DNA from: Halostreptopolyspora alba
Lineage (GTDB): Bacteria; Actinomycetota; Actinomycetes; Streptosporangiales; Streptosporangiaceae
DNA: 64,000 nucleotides
Assembly (NCBI GenBank): GCA_003725585.1
Contig: RJMB01000009.1
Location: 68,787-132,786 of the forward strand
Reading direction: 5' to 3'
Part shown: piece after piece, positions 38,321 through 46,505 of the stretch
Layout: every line of letters starts with the position of its first letter
Numbering within the stretch: the stretch's first letter is position 1
Made by a program: the position numbers and the translations under genes
Notes under the pieces: model-generated
The model's input: the letters and a program-made list of their open reading frames with translations, nothing else
Databases searched by the model: none
Told to the model about the DNA's origin: nothing

Positions 38321-38722
38321 TCAGCCGCTACTGCCCGCGCGCGAGAACTCGCGCAGGTCCTCCGGCAGGCTGGCGCGGACCTTGGTCATGATGCCGCCCG
38401 TGGTGGCCTCGTCGAGAAGCTCGAAGACGACCCGCGCGAGATGGGCCGCGGTGGGCTCGTCGGTGTAGGCGCGCTCACTGAGCCGCGTGACGAACTCGCC
38501 CCGACCGAAACGGGCCGCGTGGTCGGCGGTGGGATCGGTGGTCACCCGGCGCAGGTGCTCCCCGATCTCCACCGGCAGCTGGGCCGCCAGGTCCTCCGCG
38601 AGGTCCGGTGGCAACCGCTCGGCCAGCGTCTCCAGTGCCGCGCGGGCCGCGCTCTCCGCGGCTCCCCTGCTGTCGAGTTGCCCGCGATCCTGCAGCTGTC
38701 CGATGAAGGTGTCGTGTTGCAT
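38321..38722 (-). CDS. DUF2267 protein
   Basis: A 133-residue single-domain DUF2267 protein: MQHDTFIGQLQDRGQLDSRG, ALETLAERLPPDLAEDLAAQLP, and a second half starting GRGEFVTRLSERAYTDEPTA. The two halves look like repeats of the same helical unit, as in the family. GGGGGAGAG precedes the ATG. The frame runs far upstream to 39238 but that part is nonconserved. Function is unknown. Confidence 0.85.
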   Translation of the reverse strand: MQHDTFIGQLQDRGQLDSRGAAESAARAALETLAERLPPDLAEDLAAQLPVEIGEHLRRVTTDPTADHAARFGRGEFVTRLSERAYTDEPTAAHLARVVFELLDEATTGGIMTKVRASLPEDLREFSRAGSSG

Positions 38723-39253
38723 TCTCTCCCCCTGGCTCACCCGGGTGGGCTCGTTGGCGGTCGAGCCGCTCGCGGCGTCCCCATTCCCGAGGCGCTCCGC
38801 TCGCGCGGTGTCAGGCCACCGTCCGGGTCTCCTGGTGGGGCGGCTACCACGCACGGCGCCGGCTATGCATCGTCGGTGCGCGTCGGCGAATCCGTGCCCG
38901 GCGGGAACACCGGGTGCTGGAGAGGGGCGCCCCCAGAGCGGGAGGGACCTCTGGGGGCGCCGATACCGGCCGCGTCCGCGCGGGGTTGGCGGGGAGGTCG
39001 GCGGTCGCGGCCGGAGCATTGTGAAGTTGTCCACCACAGTGCCACGCTTCGGGGAACACGTCGTCGGTGTCCGACACGGGTGCCAGGAGGCCGCGTACCC
39101 GGCGATTTCGAGGCCAGGCCGAGTTAGCATAGCATTGTGTACACCGTGTACACAGGTGGTTCCGGTGGAGATCGGAAGAATACTCCCTTTGGGGACAGCA
39201 TCGTGGCGCGCCCCACGAGCCCCGAAGCGAGCCGTCACCGAGCCGAGCCACCG
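38723..39253. other. 531-bp region with a strong hairpin and an isolated 19-bp palindrome
   Basis: No gene is convincing, although minus-strand frames are open across most of it. A 13-bp perfect stem (38926-38938 with 38949-38961, 10-nt loop) could be a terminator for the MFS gene read leftward. At 39136-39154 lies TGTGTACA-CCG-TGTACACA, a perfect dyad, with TATGCT immediately beside it on the minus strand; this may be an operator with promoter for a leftward transcript into the DUF2267 genes. Confidence 0.5.
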
Positions 39254-40336
39254 CTATCGGGTCCACGACGCGCGACGCACCACCGGGGCCACGAGCAGGT
39301 ACGGCACCGCCGCCAAGGCGAACAGCGGGCCCGGCCCCGCCCAGGTGGAGCCGAACGCGTAGCCGACGAACACGAGTACCGCGACCACCTCCACACCGAA
39401 CCCCGCGGCCGAGGTCACGGTCGCCCGCGAATGATCCGAGATGAGATCCTGGAGTCGGGCCTCGACGTTCACGCTCGCCCACCGGAAGACCCCGAAGGCC
39501 GCGGCCACCAGCACCATGCCCCCCGCGTGCCCGCTCATCGCGCCGGCGGCCAACAGGAGCGCGCCGAACGCCAGCAACGGCCCGCTCCAGCGCGTCGCCC
39601 GTCCCGCCAGCCAGCCGCCCACCGCCATACCGGCCATGACCAGTAGCACCAACAGCGGAACCCCGGGAGCGGGACCAGTGGAGCGCGCGAGCAGGGGGAC
39701 GTACTCCTCCAGCGCGTCGAACCCCGACAGCACCGCGATGAGCAGGATCGCACCGCGCGCCCGTGGCGACCGTCGAACCTCGGCCACACCACGGCGAAGC
39801 GTCCCGAGAGGACCGTCGGCGTCCCGCTCGGTGGGGCCGCGCGACTCCGGCATCGACCACGCGACCGGGACGCGGAGCAGGGTCACGGCGACGCTCGCGA
39901 CGCCCACCGCCGGATAGCCGCCCGCCGCGACGGTGGGCGCGGCCAGCGCGGTCGCCACCATGGCCGCTGTCGCCCCCAACGCACGCGCGCGACCCATGAC
40001 GCGCGCGTACGCGTCGCCCGCGCCGACCCGCTCCAGGGTCTCGTACACCAACGCTTCGAGCGCGCCCGAGCTCAGCGACCCGCCAGCCCCCCACAGCACG
40101 AACCCCACCGCGAAGGAGAGGTAGGAGGGGACGAACGTCCACAGCGCGAACCCCGCGGCGGTGCAGACGGGTGCCACCATGACGAGGTGCCGGCGCGAGG
40201 ACCGGTCGGCGAGCAGCCCGAAAGGCACCTCGAAGACGAAGGTCGTGACCGACCAGATGACGAACAGCGAGGAGATCTCGGCGGCGGAGAGCCCGGCGTC
40301 GGCGAACAGCAGCGCGTACACCGGATAGAGGAGCAC
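39254..40336 (-). CDS. MFS transporter
   Basis: About 360 residues with roughly eleven to twelve hydrophobic segments and the MFS loop motif FGLLADRSSRRH between helices 2 and 3. Substrate cannot be assigned; the family is broad (drug or sugar efflux). The start is unusual: the first ordinary start codon is GTG 40336 (reading MLLYPVYALLFAD), but about 20 in-frame codons upstream still encode plausible helix-1 sequence (RRLHTYAFLEDL) before a TGA, with no ATG, GTG or TTG. Either a rare start is used or the N-terminus has been damaged. Confidence 0.82.
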   Translation of the reverse strand: MLLYPVYALLFADAGLSAAEISSLFVIWSVTTFVFEVPFGLLADRSSRRHLVMVAPVCTAAGFALWTFVPSYLSFAVGFVLWGAGGSLSSGALEALVYETLERVGAGDAYARVMGRARALGATAAMVATALAAPTVAAGGYPAVGVASVAVTLLRVPVAWSMPESRGPTERDADGPLGTLRRGVAEVRRSPRARGAILLIAVLSGFDALEEYVPLLARSTGPAPGVPLLVLLVMAGMAVGGWLAGRATRWSGPLLAFGALLLAAGAMSGHAGGMVLVAAAFGVFRWASVNVEARLQDLISDHSRATVTSAAGFGVEVVAVLVFVGYAFGSTWAGPGPLFALAAVPYLLVAPVVRRASWTR

Positions 40337-40554
40337 GAGGTCCTCGAGGAACGCGTAGGTGTGGAGCCGACGCGCGATCGGTGACTCGGGTGAGGATCAA
40401 TGTCGGTGACGCATACCACGGAGTCTATGCCAGCCTCGCGGGAATCGGCACTCGTCGCGGCTTCGGGCCGCCGTCCACCCCCACCCCCGCACAACGCCCC
40501 TGATCGCGTTTCCGCTGGCCATAACCCCCTTTGGGCTGCTTTGATCGAAGATAC

Positions 40555-42219
40555 ATGGGCGCGCACGACTTCTGGATCTTCGCCGCGGTCCTCGCCACCG
40601 CCGCGGCCGCCGGGCTGGTCTCGGGGTTCCTGCGCCAGCCGCTGATCGTCGCCTTCATCGGCGTGGGCATCCTGGTCGGGCCGGTGGGTGTCGGCTGGGT
40701 TCCCGGCAGAGGCGAGATCGAACTGCTCGCCCATCTCGGGATCGCGATCCTGCTGTTCCTGGTCGGGTTGCGCCTCGACCTGCACCTGATCCGCAGCACC
40801 GGCCCCATCGCGTTGGCCACCGGCCTGGGCCAGGTCGCGTTCACCTCGGCGATCGGCTACCTCATCGCGCGCGGCCTCGGTATGGAGCCGGTGACCGCGG
40901 TCTACGTGGCGGTCGCTCTGACGTTCTCCTCCACGATCATCATCGTCAAGCTCCTCTCCGACAAGCGGGAACTCGACGAGCTGCACGGCCGCGTCGCCGT
41001 GGGTTTCCTCATCGTGCAGGACATCGTCGTCGTGCTGGTGATGATCGGCCTGACCGCGTTCGGACGCCCGACCTCCGACGGCGGTCTCGCCCTGGAGATC
41101 GCGACGGTGCTGGGCACCGGAATCGGACTGCTGGCCGGTCTCGCGCTGGTCACCCGGTACGTGTTGCCGTGGCTACTGCACTACATCGCGCGCTCGCAGG
41201 AGCTACTCGTGCTGTTCGGGGTCGCCTACGCGGTCTCGGTCGCCGCGCTCAGCGAATGGTTCGGGTTCAGCACCGAGGTCGGCGCGTTCCTGGCCGGGGT
41301 GTCGTTGGCCACCACCAGCTACCGCGACGCGCTGGGCGCCCGTCTGGTGAGCCTGCGCGACTTCCTGCTGCTGTTCTTCTTCCTCAATCTCGGCGCCCAA
41401 CTGGAGTTCGACGACGCCGGCCGCCAGTTCGCCGACGCCGCGGTGCTCTCGGCGTTCGTCCTCGTCGGCAACCCGATCATCGTGCTGCTCATCATGGCGG
41501 CGATGCGCTATCCGGTGCGCGTCGGGTTTCTCGCCGGCCTCACCGTCGCCCAGATCAGCGAGTTCTCGTTGATTCTGGCGGCGCTCGGCCTCACCCTCGG
41601 CCACATCGACCCCGGAACCGTGAGTCTGATCACGGTCGTCGGGTTGATCACCATCGGCGGGTCGACCTACCTGATCCTGTACTCGCACCCGATCTACCGG
41701 TGCCTCGAACGTGTGCTGGCTCCCCTCGAACGCGCCGGGGCACGCCACACACCCGACAACACGGAGACCGAGGCCGAGGTGGTCCTGTACGGGCTCGGGC
41801 GCTTCGGCGGGCAGCTGGCCGACCGTCTCGCCGCGACCGGGCACCGGGTGTTGGCGGTCGACTTCGACCCGTACCGGGTCGCCAACAGCGACCGCTCGGG
41901 TGTGACCACCGTGTTCGGCAGCGCCGAGGACCTCGACTTCCTGGAGACACTGCCGCTGACCAGTGCCCGCCTGGTGGCCAGCACCATCCCCAACGTCGAG
42001 ACGAACCTGGCGTTGCTGCACGCGCTGCGCCACCACCGGTTCCGAGGGCGTATCGCGTTGACCGCGCACACCGCGCGTGACGCCGATCTGCTGCGCGCAG
42101 CGGGGACCGACATCGTGCTCGAACCGTTCTCCGCCGCGGCCACCAGCACCCTCGCGGTGATCTCCGGCGAGGTGGAATCCGGCAACTCGGACGACAGCGA
42201 CCGGAAGGACCCACGGTGA
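40555..42219 (+). CDS. CPA2-family cation/proton antiporter with TrkA-N domain (KefB/C-like)
   Basis: About 554 residues. The first 400 residues hold 12 or so transmembrane helices of the monovalent cation:proton antiporter-2 family (LVGPVGVGWVPG, GLRLDLHLIR, VALTFSSTIIIVKLL, GFLIVQDIVVVLVM). A cytosolic RCK/TrkA-N domain follows (VVLYGLGRFGGQLADRLAAT, binding NAD(H)), with TTVFGSAEDLDFLETLP. It probably moves K+ or Na+ against H+. ATG 40555 (MGAHDFW) is chosen; 40531 is possible. Downstream genes in the same direction are unrelated. Confidence 0.92.
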   Translation: MGAHDFWIFAAVLATAAAAGLVSGFLRQPLIVAFIGVGILVGPVGVGWVPGRGEIELLAHLGIAILLFLVGLRLDLHLIRSTGPIALATGLGQVAFTSAIGYLIARGLGMEPVTAVYVAVALTFSSTIIIVKLLSDKRELDELHGRVAVGFLIVQDIVVVLVMIGLTAFGRPTSDGGLALEIATVLGTGIGLLAGLALVTRYVLPWLLHYIARSQELLVLFGVAYAVSVAALSEWFGFSTEVGAFLAGVSLATTSYRDALGARLVSLRDFLLLFFFLNLGAQLEFDDAGRQFADAAVLSAFVLVGNPIIVLLIMAAMRYPVRVGFLAGLTVAQISEFSLILAALGLTLGHIDPGTVSLITVVGLITIGGSTYLILYSHPIYRCLERVLAPLERAGARHTPDNTETEAEVVLYGLGRFGGQLADRLAATGHRVLAVDFDPYRVANSDRSGVTTVFGSAEDLDFLETLPLTSARLVASTIPNVETNLALLHALRHHRFRGRIALTAHTARDADLLRAAGTDIVLEPFSAAATSTLAVISGEVESGNSDDSDRKDPR

Positions 42220-42362
42220 CCTCCCGTTTCTCCACCCACCGAGATTGCGTTACCGTTTCGCGACACGTGACACAGTGGCAGAGTCACCGCACCGCGCCCG
42301 GCACGCGGATGTAGCAGACTGGGCGCGGAGCTTGGCCCTGGACACGACGGTGGGAGGCCCCT

Positions 42363-42722
42363 GTGGGCGATGTGGTGAAGTTCAACGTGCTGACGGTTCC
42401 CGAGAACGACCGGGCCACACTGGAGGAGCGGTTCGCCAACCGCGCGGGACTCGTCGAGGGACAGCCCGGCTTCCGGGAGTTCCAGCTGCTCCGCCCGATC
42501 GAGGGCACCGACCGCTATCTGGTGTACACGCGCTGGCGCTCCGAGGCGGACTTCCAGAACTGGATGCGGGGCGCCGCCTCCCACGGGGGAGACTCTCCGC
42601 AGGGCGCCGCTGGCCAGGAGAACGCCGGGTACGGCCACGGCCACGGGCACGGCGCTCCCGTGGCGACGGGCGCCGAACAGTGGGGGTTCGAGGTCGTCCA
42701 GCACGTCAGGGGTGGGGAGTGA
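42363..42722 (+). CDS. Antibiotic-biosynthesis-monooxygenase (ABM/HmoA-like) domain protein with His-rich insert
   Basis: A 119-residue dimeric ferredoxin-like fold protein: VVKFNVLTVPENDRATLEERF, GQPGFREFQLLRPIEGTDRYLV and TRWRSEADFQNWM are those of ABM/heme-oxygenase-like proteins such as HmoA or MhuD. A Gly/His-rich insert with GYGHGHGHG precedes the last strand EQWGFEVVQHV. Haem degradation is possible but the expected active-site residues cannot be confirmed. GTG 42363 has GGGAGG upstream. Confidence 0.85.
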   Translation: MGDVVKFNVLTVPENDRATLEERFANRAGLVEGQPGFREFQLLRPIEGTDRYLVYTRWRSEADFQNWMRGAASHGGDSPQGAAGQENAGYGHGHGHGAPVATGAEQWGFEVVQHVRGGE

Positions 42723-42764
42723 GACAGCCGTACCGGCGGGGGCGCCCCCGCCTCTCACGACACC

Positions 42765-43649
42765 GTGGGGAACGCGCGAACGGCCCCCATCGAGCCGCCC
42801 CACCCATCGCGGCGTCCTCCGACACCGGCACGGAAGGGTCCGGAGCACGTGCCATCCGCTGACCCCCGCCGCGGGCGTACCCACCGCCGCCCCAAGCACC
42901 GGAGACGCCGACACCCGCGCTTTCCGATCCTCCTCGGCTGCATCATCGTCCTCGTGGAGCTCGTCCTGGTGACCACCCTGCCGCCCCCGGGGGACGACGG
43001 GGGCGGTACACGGGCGCGGGACAACAACGGCGCCGAACTGTCGGCGCCCGAGCCCACCTCCGAGCCCAAGGGCGAGGCCGCCGAGGAGGACCCGCCGGTG
43101 CTCCGGCGCTCCGTCGTCGAGGAGGTCGACAACGGAAGCGGCGAAATGGAGGTGGTCGACGGCGAGAGCGAGGCATCCGGCGAGGGTTCGCCGACGCGCT
43201 ACCTGGTCGAGGTCGAGAGGGACCTTCCCGGTGACGCCACCGACTTCGCCGACGCGGTGGAGATCATCCTCGGCGACGAGCGGAGCTGGACCAGCGAGGG
43301 CGAGGGCCCCTTCGCGCGGGTGGACTCGCCGGAGGAGGCGGACTTCCGGGTAACACTGGCGGCCCCGGACACCGTCGACGAGCTGTGCGCGCCACTGCGA
43401 ACCAACGGCGAGGTCTCCTGCTCCACCGGGAACCGCGCGATCATCAACCAGAACCGCTGGGTCAGTGGAGTGGACCACTTCGGGGACGAGCTGGAGACCT
43501 ACCGCACCTACGTCGTCAACCACGAGGTCGGCCACGTCCTGGGGCGCGGCCACGTCGAATGCGCGGAACCCGGCGAACCCGCCCCGATCATGCAGCAGCA
43601 GACGTTCGGTCTCGACGGCTGCGAACCCAACGGGTGGGTGAACCCCTGA
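42765..43649 (+). CDS. DUF3152 protein, putative membrane-anchored zinc metalloprotease
   Basis: A 294-residue protein: basic N-terminal tail (Arg/His/Pro-rich), one transmembrane helix (ILLGCIIVLVELVLVTTL), a long acidic linker, then an extracytoplasmic DUF3152 domain. The metzincin-type zinc motif HEVGHVLGRGH is intact (HExxHxxGxxH), followed by CAEPGEPAPIMQQQT, whose Met may be the Met-turn. Paired cysteines flank the site. Substrate is unknown. GTG 42765 lies 43 bp after the ABM gene. Convergent with cimA. Confidence 0.87.
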   Translation: MGNARTAPIEPPHPSRRPPTPARKGPEHVPSADPRRGRTHRRPKHRRRRHPRFPILLGCIIVLVELVLVTTLPPPGDDGGGTRARDNNGAELSAPEPTSEPKGEAAEEDPPVLRRSVVEEVDNGSGEMEVVDGESEASGEGSPTRYLVEVERDLPGDATDFADAVEIILGDERSWTSEGEGPFARVDSPEEADFRVTLAAPDTVDELCAPLRTNGEVSCSTGNRAIINQNRWVSGVDHFGDELETYRTYVVNHEVGHVLGRGHVECAEPGEPAPIMQQQTFGLDGCEPNGWVNP

Positions 43650-43676
43650 CCCCACGCCGGGTTCGGGTACTCCGGG

Positions 43677-45308
43677 TCAGGGAGCCGGGTAGCCCTGCGC
43701 GAGCAGCCCGTAGGACACCGCCTGCTCCAGCGCGATCCAGGACGCGTCGATGACGTTCTCCCCGACCCCAACCGTGGTCCACTCGGAGCGACCGTCGCTG
43801 AACGTCACCAGGATGCGGGTGATCGCGCCGGTTCCCGCCCCGTCCTCGAGGATGCGGACCTTGTAGTCGGTCAGCGACAGGCTGGCCAGCGCCGTGTACA
43901 CACCCTCGACTGCGCTGCGCAGGGCGCGGTCCAGCGCGTTGACCGGCCCGTTGCCCTCGGCGGTCGCGATCACGCGCTCGCCCTTGACGTACAGCTTGAC
44001 GGTGGCCTCACTGACAGCCTCACCGCCCTCCTGCCCGGGCGTGGCCCCCGGAGCCGCGGGCCACGCGTCGGCCGCGCCCCCACGCTCGGCGATGACCCGC
44101 CACGACTCGGTCTCGAAGTAGCGCACCTGCCGCCCGAGCTCCTCACGCAGCAGCAGCTCCAGCGACGCGTCCGCGGCCTCGAAGCTGTACCCGGACTGCT
44201 CCAGGGTCTTCACCCGATCGACCACCCGGCCGAGGACCTCCCGGTCCTCGCCGAGATCGAGCCCGAGCTCCTTGGCCTTCAGCTCGATGGACGCGCGTCC
44301 CGCCATGTCGGAGACCAGCATCCGCATGTCGTTGCCCACGAGCGTGGGCTCCGTGTGCTGGTACAGGTCGGGGTCGACCTTGATCGCCGACGCGTGCAGC
44401 CCGGCCTTGTGCGCGAACGCCGAGACACCGACGTAGGGCTGGTGGGTGGCCGGGGCGATGTTCACGATCTCCGCGACGGCCAGCGACACCCGCGTCATCT
44501 CCGACAGGCAGCCATCGGGCAGCACCGGGCGCCCGTACTTGAGGGCGAGGTCCCCGACCACCGTGAACAGGTTGGCGTTGCCCACCCGCTCGCCGTACCC
44601 GTTGGCGGTGCACTGCACGTGGGTGGCCCCGGCGTCGACGGCGGCCAGCGTGTTGGCCACCGCGCACCCGCTGTCGTCCTGGGCGTGCATTCCCAGCCGG
44701 ACACCGGTGCGCTCCCCCACCGTGGTGACGATCTCGGTGACGTCGGCCGGCAACATGCCTCCGTTGGTGTCGCACAGGACGACCACGTCCGCGCCGGCGT
44801 CGGCGGCCGTGCGCACAACGCTCACCGCGTACTCGGGGTCGTAGCGGTACCCGTCGAAGAAGTGCTCGCAGTCGAGGAACACCCGCTGCCCGCTGTCGCG
44901 CAGGTGGGCGACGGTGTCGGCGATCATGGCGAGGTTCTCTTCGGGGGTGGTGCGCAGAGCGTGCTCGACGTGCCGGACGTCACTCTTGGCGACGAGAGTG
45001 ACGACCGGCGCGCCCGAGTCGCGCAGGGCGGCCACCTGAGGGTCGTCGGCGGCCCGCACACCGGCCCGGCGGGTCGCGCCGAACGCGGTGAGCTGCGCGT
45101 GTTCCAGCGGTAGCTCGTGTGTGGCCCGCTGGAAGAACTCGGTGTCCTTGGGGTTGGAGCCCGGCCAGCCGCCCTCGATGAATCCGACGCCGAACTCGTC
45201 GAGCAGCCTGGCGATGGCGAGCTTGTCGGCGATGGTGAGGTTGACTCCCTCGCGCTGGGCACCATCGCGCAAGGTGGTGTCGAAGACGTGGAAACTGTCG
45301 TCTGGCAT
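43677..45308 (-). CDS. cimA: (R)-citramalate synthase
   Basis: A 543-residue enzyme condensing pyruvate with acetyl-CoA to citramalate, the threonine-independent entry to isoleucine. FDTTLRDGAQREGVNLT begins the HMGL-like barrel with metal and catalytic residues; GMHAQDDSGCAVANTLAAV and CTANGYGERVGNANLF follow, and the C-terminal LeuA-type allosteric domain begins near residue 400. Alternative isopropylmalate synthase is less likely because the sequence pattern (EGGWPGSNPKDTEFF) is CimA-type. ATG 45308 is chosen. The upstream attenuator with Ile codons supports the isoleucine role. Confidence 0.93.
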   Translation of the reverse strand: MPDDSFHVFDTTLRDGAQREGVNLTIADKLAIARLLDEFGVGFIEGGWPGSNPKDTEFFQRATHELPLEHAQLTAFGATRRAGVRAADDPQVAALRDSGAPVVTLVAKSDVRHVEHALRTTPEENLAMIADTVAHLRDSGQRVFLDCEHFFDGYRYDPEYAVSVVRTAADAGADVVVLCDTNGGMLPADVTEIVTTVGERTGVRLGMHAQDDSGCAVANTLAAVDAGATHVQCTANGYGERVGNANLFTVVGDLALKYGRPVLPDGCLSEMTRVSLAVAEIVNIAPATHQPYVGVSAFAHKAGLHASAIKVDPDLYQHTEPTLVGNDMRMLVSDMAGRASIELKAKELGLDLGEDREVLGRVVDRVKTLEQSGYSFEAADASLELLLREELGRQVRYFETESWRVIAERGGAADAWPAAPGATPGQEGGEAVSEATVKLYVKGERVIATAEGNGPVNALDRALRSAVEGVYTALASLSLTDYKVRILEDGAGTGAITRILVTFSDGRSEWTTVGVGENVIDASWIALEQAVSYGLLAQGYPAP

Positions 45309-45360
45309 GGGAAGCTCCCGGGAGTAACGCGTCGCGTGATCGTGTGGCCTCGCCGGCGGC

Positions 45361-45428
45361 AATAAAAAAGACCCCTCGTGGACACGAGAGGTCGGCGCGC
45401 TGGCGAGGTCCGGTTCAGCCAGCGCGCC
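45361..45428 (-). promoter_or_regulatory. Transcription attenuator of cimA: pause hairpin and terminator
   Basis: On the minus strand, an 11-bp hairpin (GGCGCGCTGGC with GCCAGCGCGCC, 45394-45404 and 45418-45428) covers the leader-peptide stop. It is followed by a terminator stem GACCTCTCGTG...CACGAGGGGTC (45393-45370, one mismatch) and TTTTTTATT (45369-45361). The arrangement matches classical ribosome-mediated attenuation, with the terminator 53 nt before the cimA start. Confidence 0.85.
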
Positions 45429-45477
45429 TCGCAATAATGATCAGCGAAGACGGCACTGCGAACAGTGTGCCATACAC
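45415..45477 (-). CDS. Leader peptide of cimA with Leu-Ile-Ile-Ile codons
   Basis: A short frame ending SSLIIIARRAG and TGA, starting at GTG 45456 (13 residues) or GTG 45477 (20 residues). Four consecutive branched-chain codons (CTG ATC ATT ATT) precede the pause hairpin and terminator. The ending resembles ilv leader peptides known in other actinobacteria (run of BCAA codons followed by Arg-Arg). No Shine-Dalgarno sequence is obvious for either start, so exact length is uncertain. An overlapping frame beginning at an ATG encodes a ten-residue Cys-containing peptide of unclear relevance. Confidence 0.75.
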   Translation of the reverse strand: MYGTLFAVPSSLIIIARRAG

Positions 45478-45620
45478 CGCGACGGCCCGTGGCACCAACC
45501 CCACACACCTGTGGCCAGCCGAGTCGCCCTCCCCTTTCGAACTCGCGGAACGTGGGGGTTCCGCGCAGATCGCGAGTACGCGACACTCGGGACCGGCGGG
45601 ACACGAGCGGGGAGCGGGCC

Positions 45621-45878
45621 ATGGGTGTGGACGTCGTCCTCGCGGTGGTGGAGCAGCGGGGAACCAGCCCCAAGCGGCGACGTGTCCGCCCGGTGGACAC
45701 GGTCGTGGACACCACAGACGGGTTCGCCCGCCTTTGCGCGTCGAGCCACCTACCGACGCTGCGCAGAGTCGACCCGTACGGAACCCTGGTACTGACCCCA
45801 CCAGAGATGGGGCAGCTCATCTCGGAGATCGAACTCGCTCGGGTGAAAGACGCCTCGTTCAGTCGTTGGGCCACTTGA
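45621..45878 (+). CDS. Short conserved-type hypothetical protein, possibly C-terminally truncated
   Basis: An 85-residue protein starting MGVDVVLAVVEQRG, with GGGGAG 7 nt before the ATG. The segment RRVDPYGTLVLTPPEMGQLISEIE recalls a group of 130-170 aa actinobacterial hypothetical proteins in which another 60 or so residues follow. Here the frame ends soon after, inside the 3' end of the convergent lipoprotein gene (20-nt overlap). It may be a truncated remnant. Family recognition is from memory only. Confidence 0.5.
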   Translation: MGVDVVLAVVEQRGTSPKRRRVRPVDTVVDTTDGFARLCASSHLPTLRRVDPYGTLVLTPPEMGQLISEIELARVKDASFSRWAT

Positions 45879-46428
45879 CGACGTTGACGTAGACCGAGGC
45901 GGTGTCCTCGTCCGGGAAGACCGCGACCACGTTGCGTTTGACCCGGTCGTTGTCGGGGTGGGAACCACGGCATTCCATGTTGCCGTCGACGGTGGTCTCG
46001 TCCTCGGGAATGTCGAAGGTGTCGCGGGTCTCAGTGTCCGGCATGCCCGGTGACTCTCGCACGCTGGTATTACTGGCGAAGTCGCAGAACCCCTCCAGGT
46101 CCCCCCGATCCATGGTGAACGTGGCCTTGTAGTACAGCTCGTTGGTGTCACCGTGGCCCGCGGTGATGTCCACGTCGGTGGCGCTGTCGGGAATACTCAG
46201 CCCGCTGTAGTCGGCGAACGACTCGGGCAGCTCATCGTCGTCGGGCACCGGCACCGACGGGGTGGCGGGCGTCGTGCAACGCCAGGACTGCGCACAGGTG
46301 TTGTCGGGATTCTCGTGGATCGTACAGCCGCTCGCGATGACGACCGTGAGCGCCGCGAACGCCGCGCCGTTCCCGCGCGTCCCGCCGCGGCCGAGTTCGC
46401 CCCTCACGGACCGCCACCATACTGCCAC
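45859..46428 (-). CDS. Hypothetical lipoprotein
   Basis: About 189 residues with an N-terminal signal ending in VVIASGC (lipobox, Cys near 35), then a short Cys-containing segment (NTCAQSWRC) and a Pro-rich linker. The mature part contains GHGDTNELYYKATFTMDRGD, FDIPEDETTVDGNMECRG and a C-terminal VFPDEDTASVYVNVVKW. I do not recognise the family; it should be anchored on the outer membrane face. GTG 46428 is the start in the open frame, an internal GTG is possible. The 3' end overlaps the convergent short gene. Confidence 0.75.
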   Translation of the reverse strand: MAVWWRSVRGELGRGGTRGNGAAFAALTVVIASGCTIHENPDNTCAQSWRCTTPATPSVPVPDDDELPESFADYSGLSIPDSATDVDITAGHGDTNELYYKATFTMDRGDLEGFCDFASNTSVRESPGMPDTETRDTFDIPEDETTVDGNMECRGSHPDNDRVKRNVVAVFPDEDTASVYVNVVKWPND

Positions 46429-46505
46429 GTCCCGCCCCGCCGCGAGTGCGGGTGTCGGGTCCTCAACCGTGGTCGAGGACCCGACTCACTCCCGGACGGC
46501 GGCGG

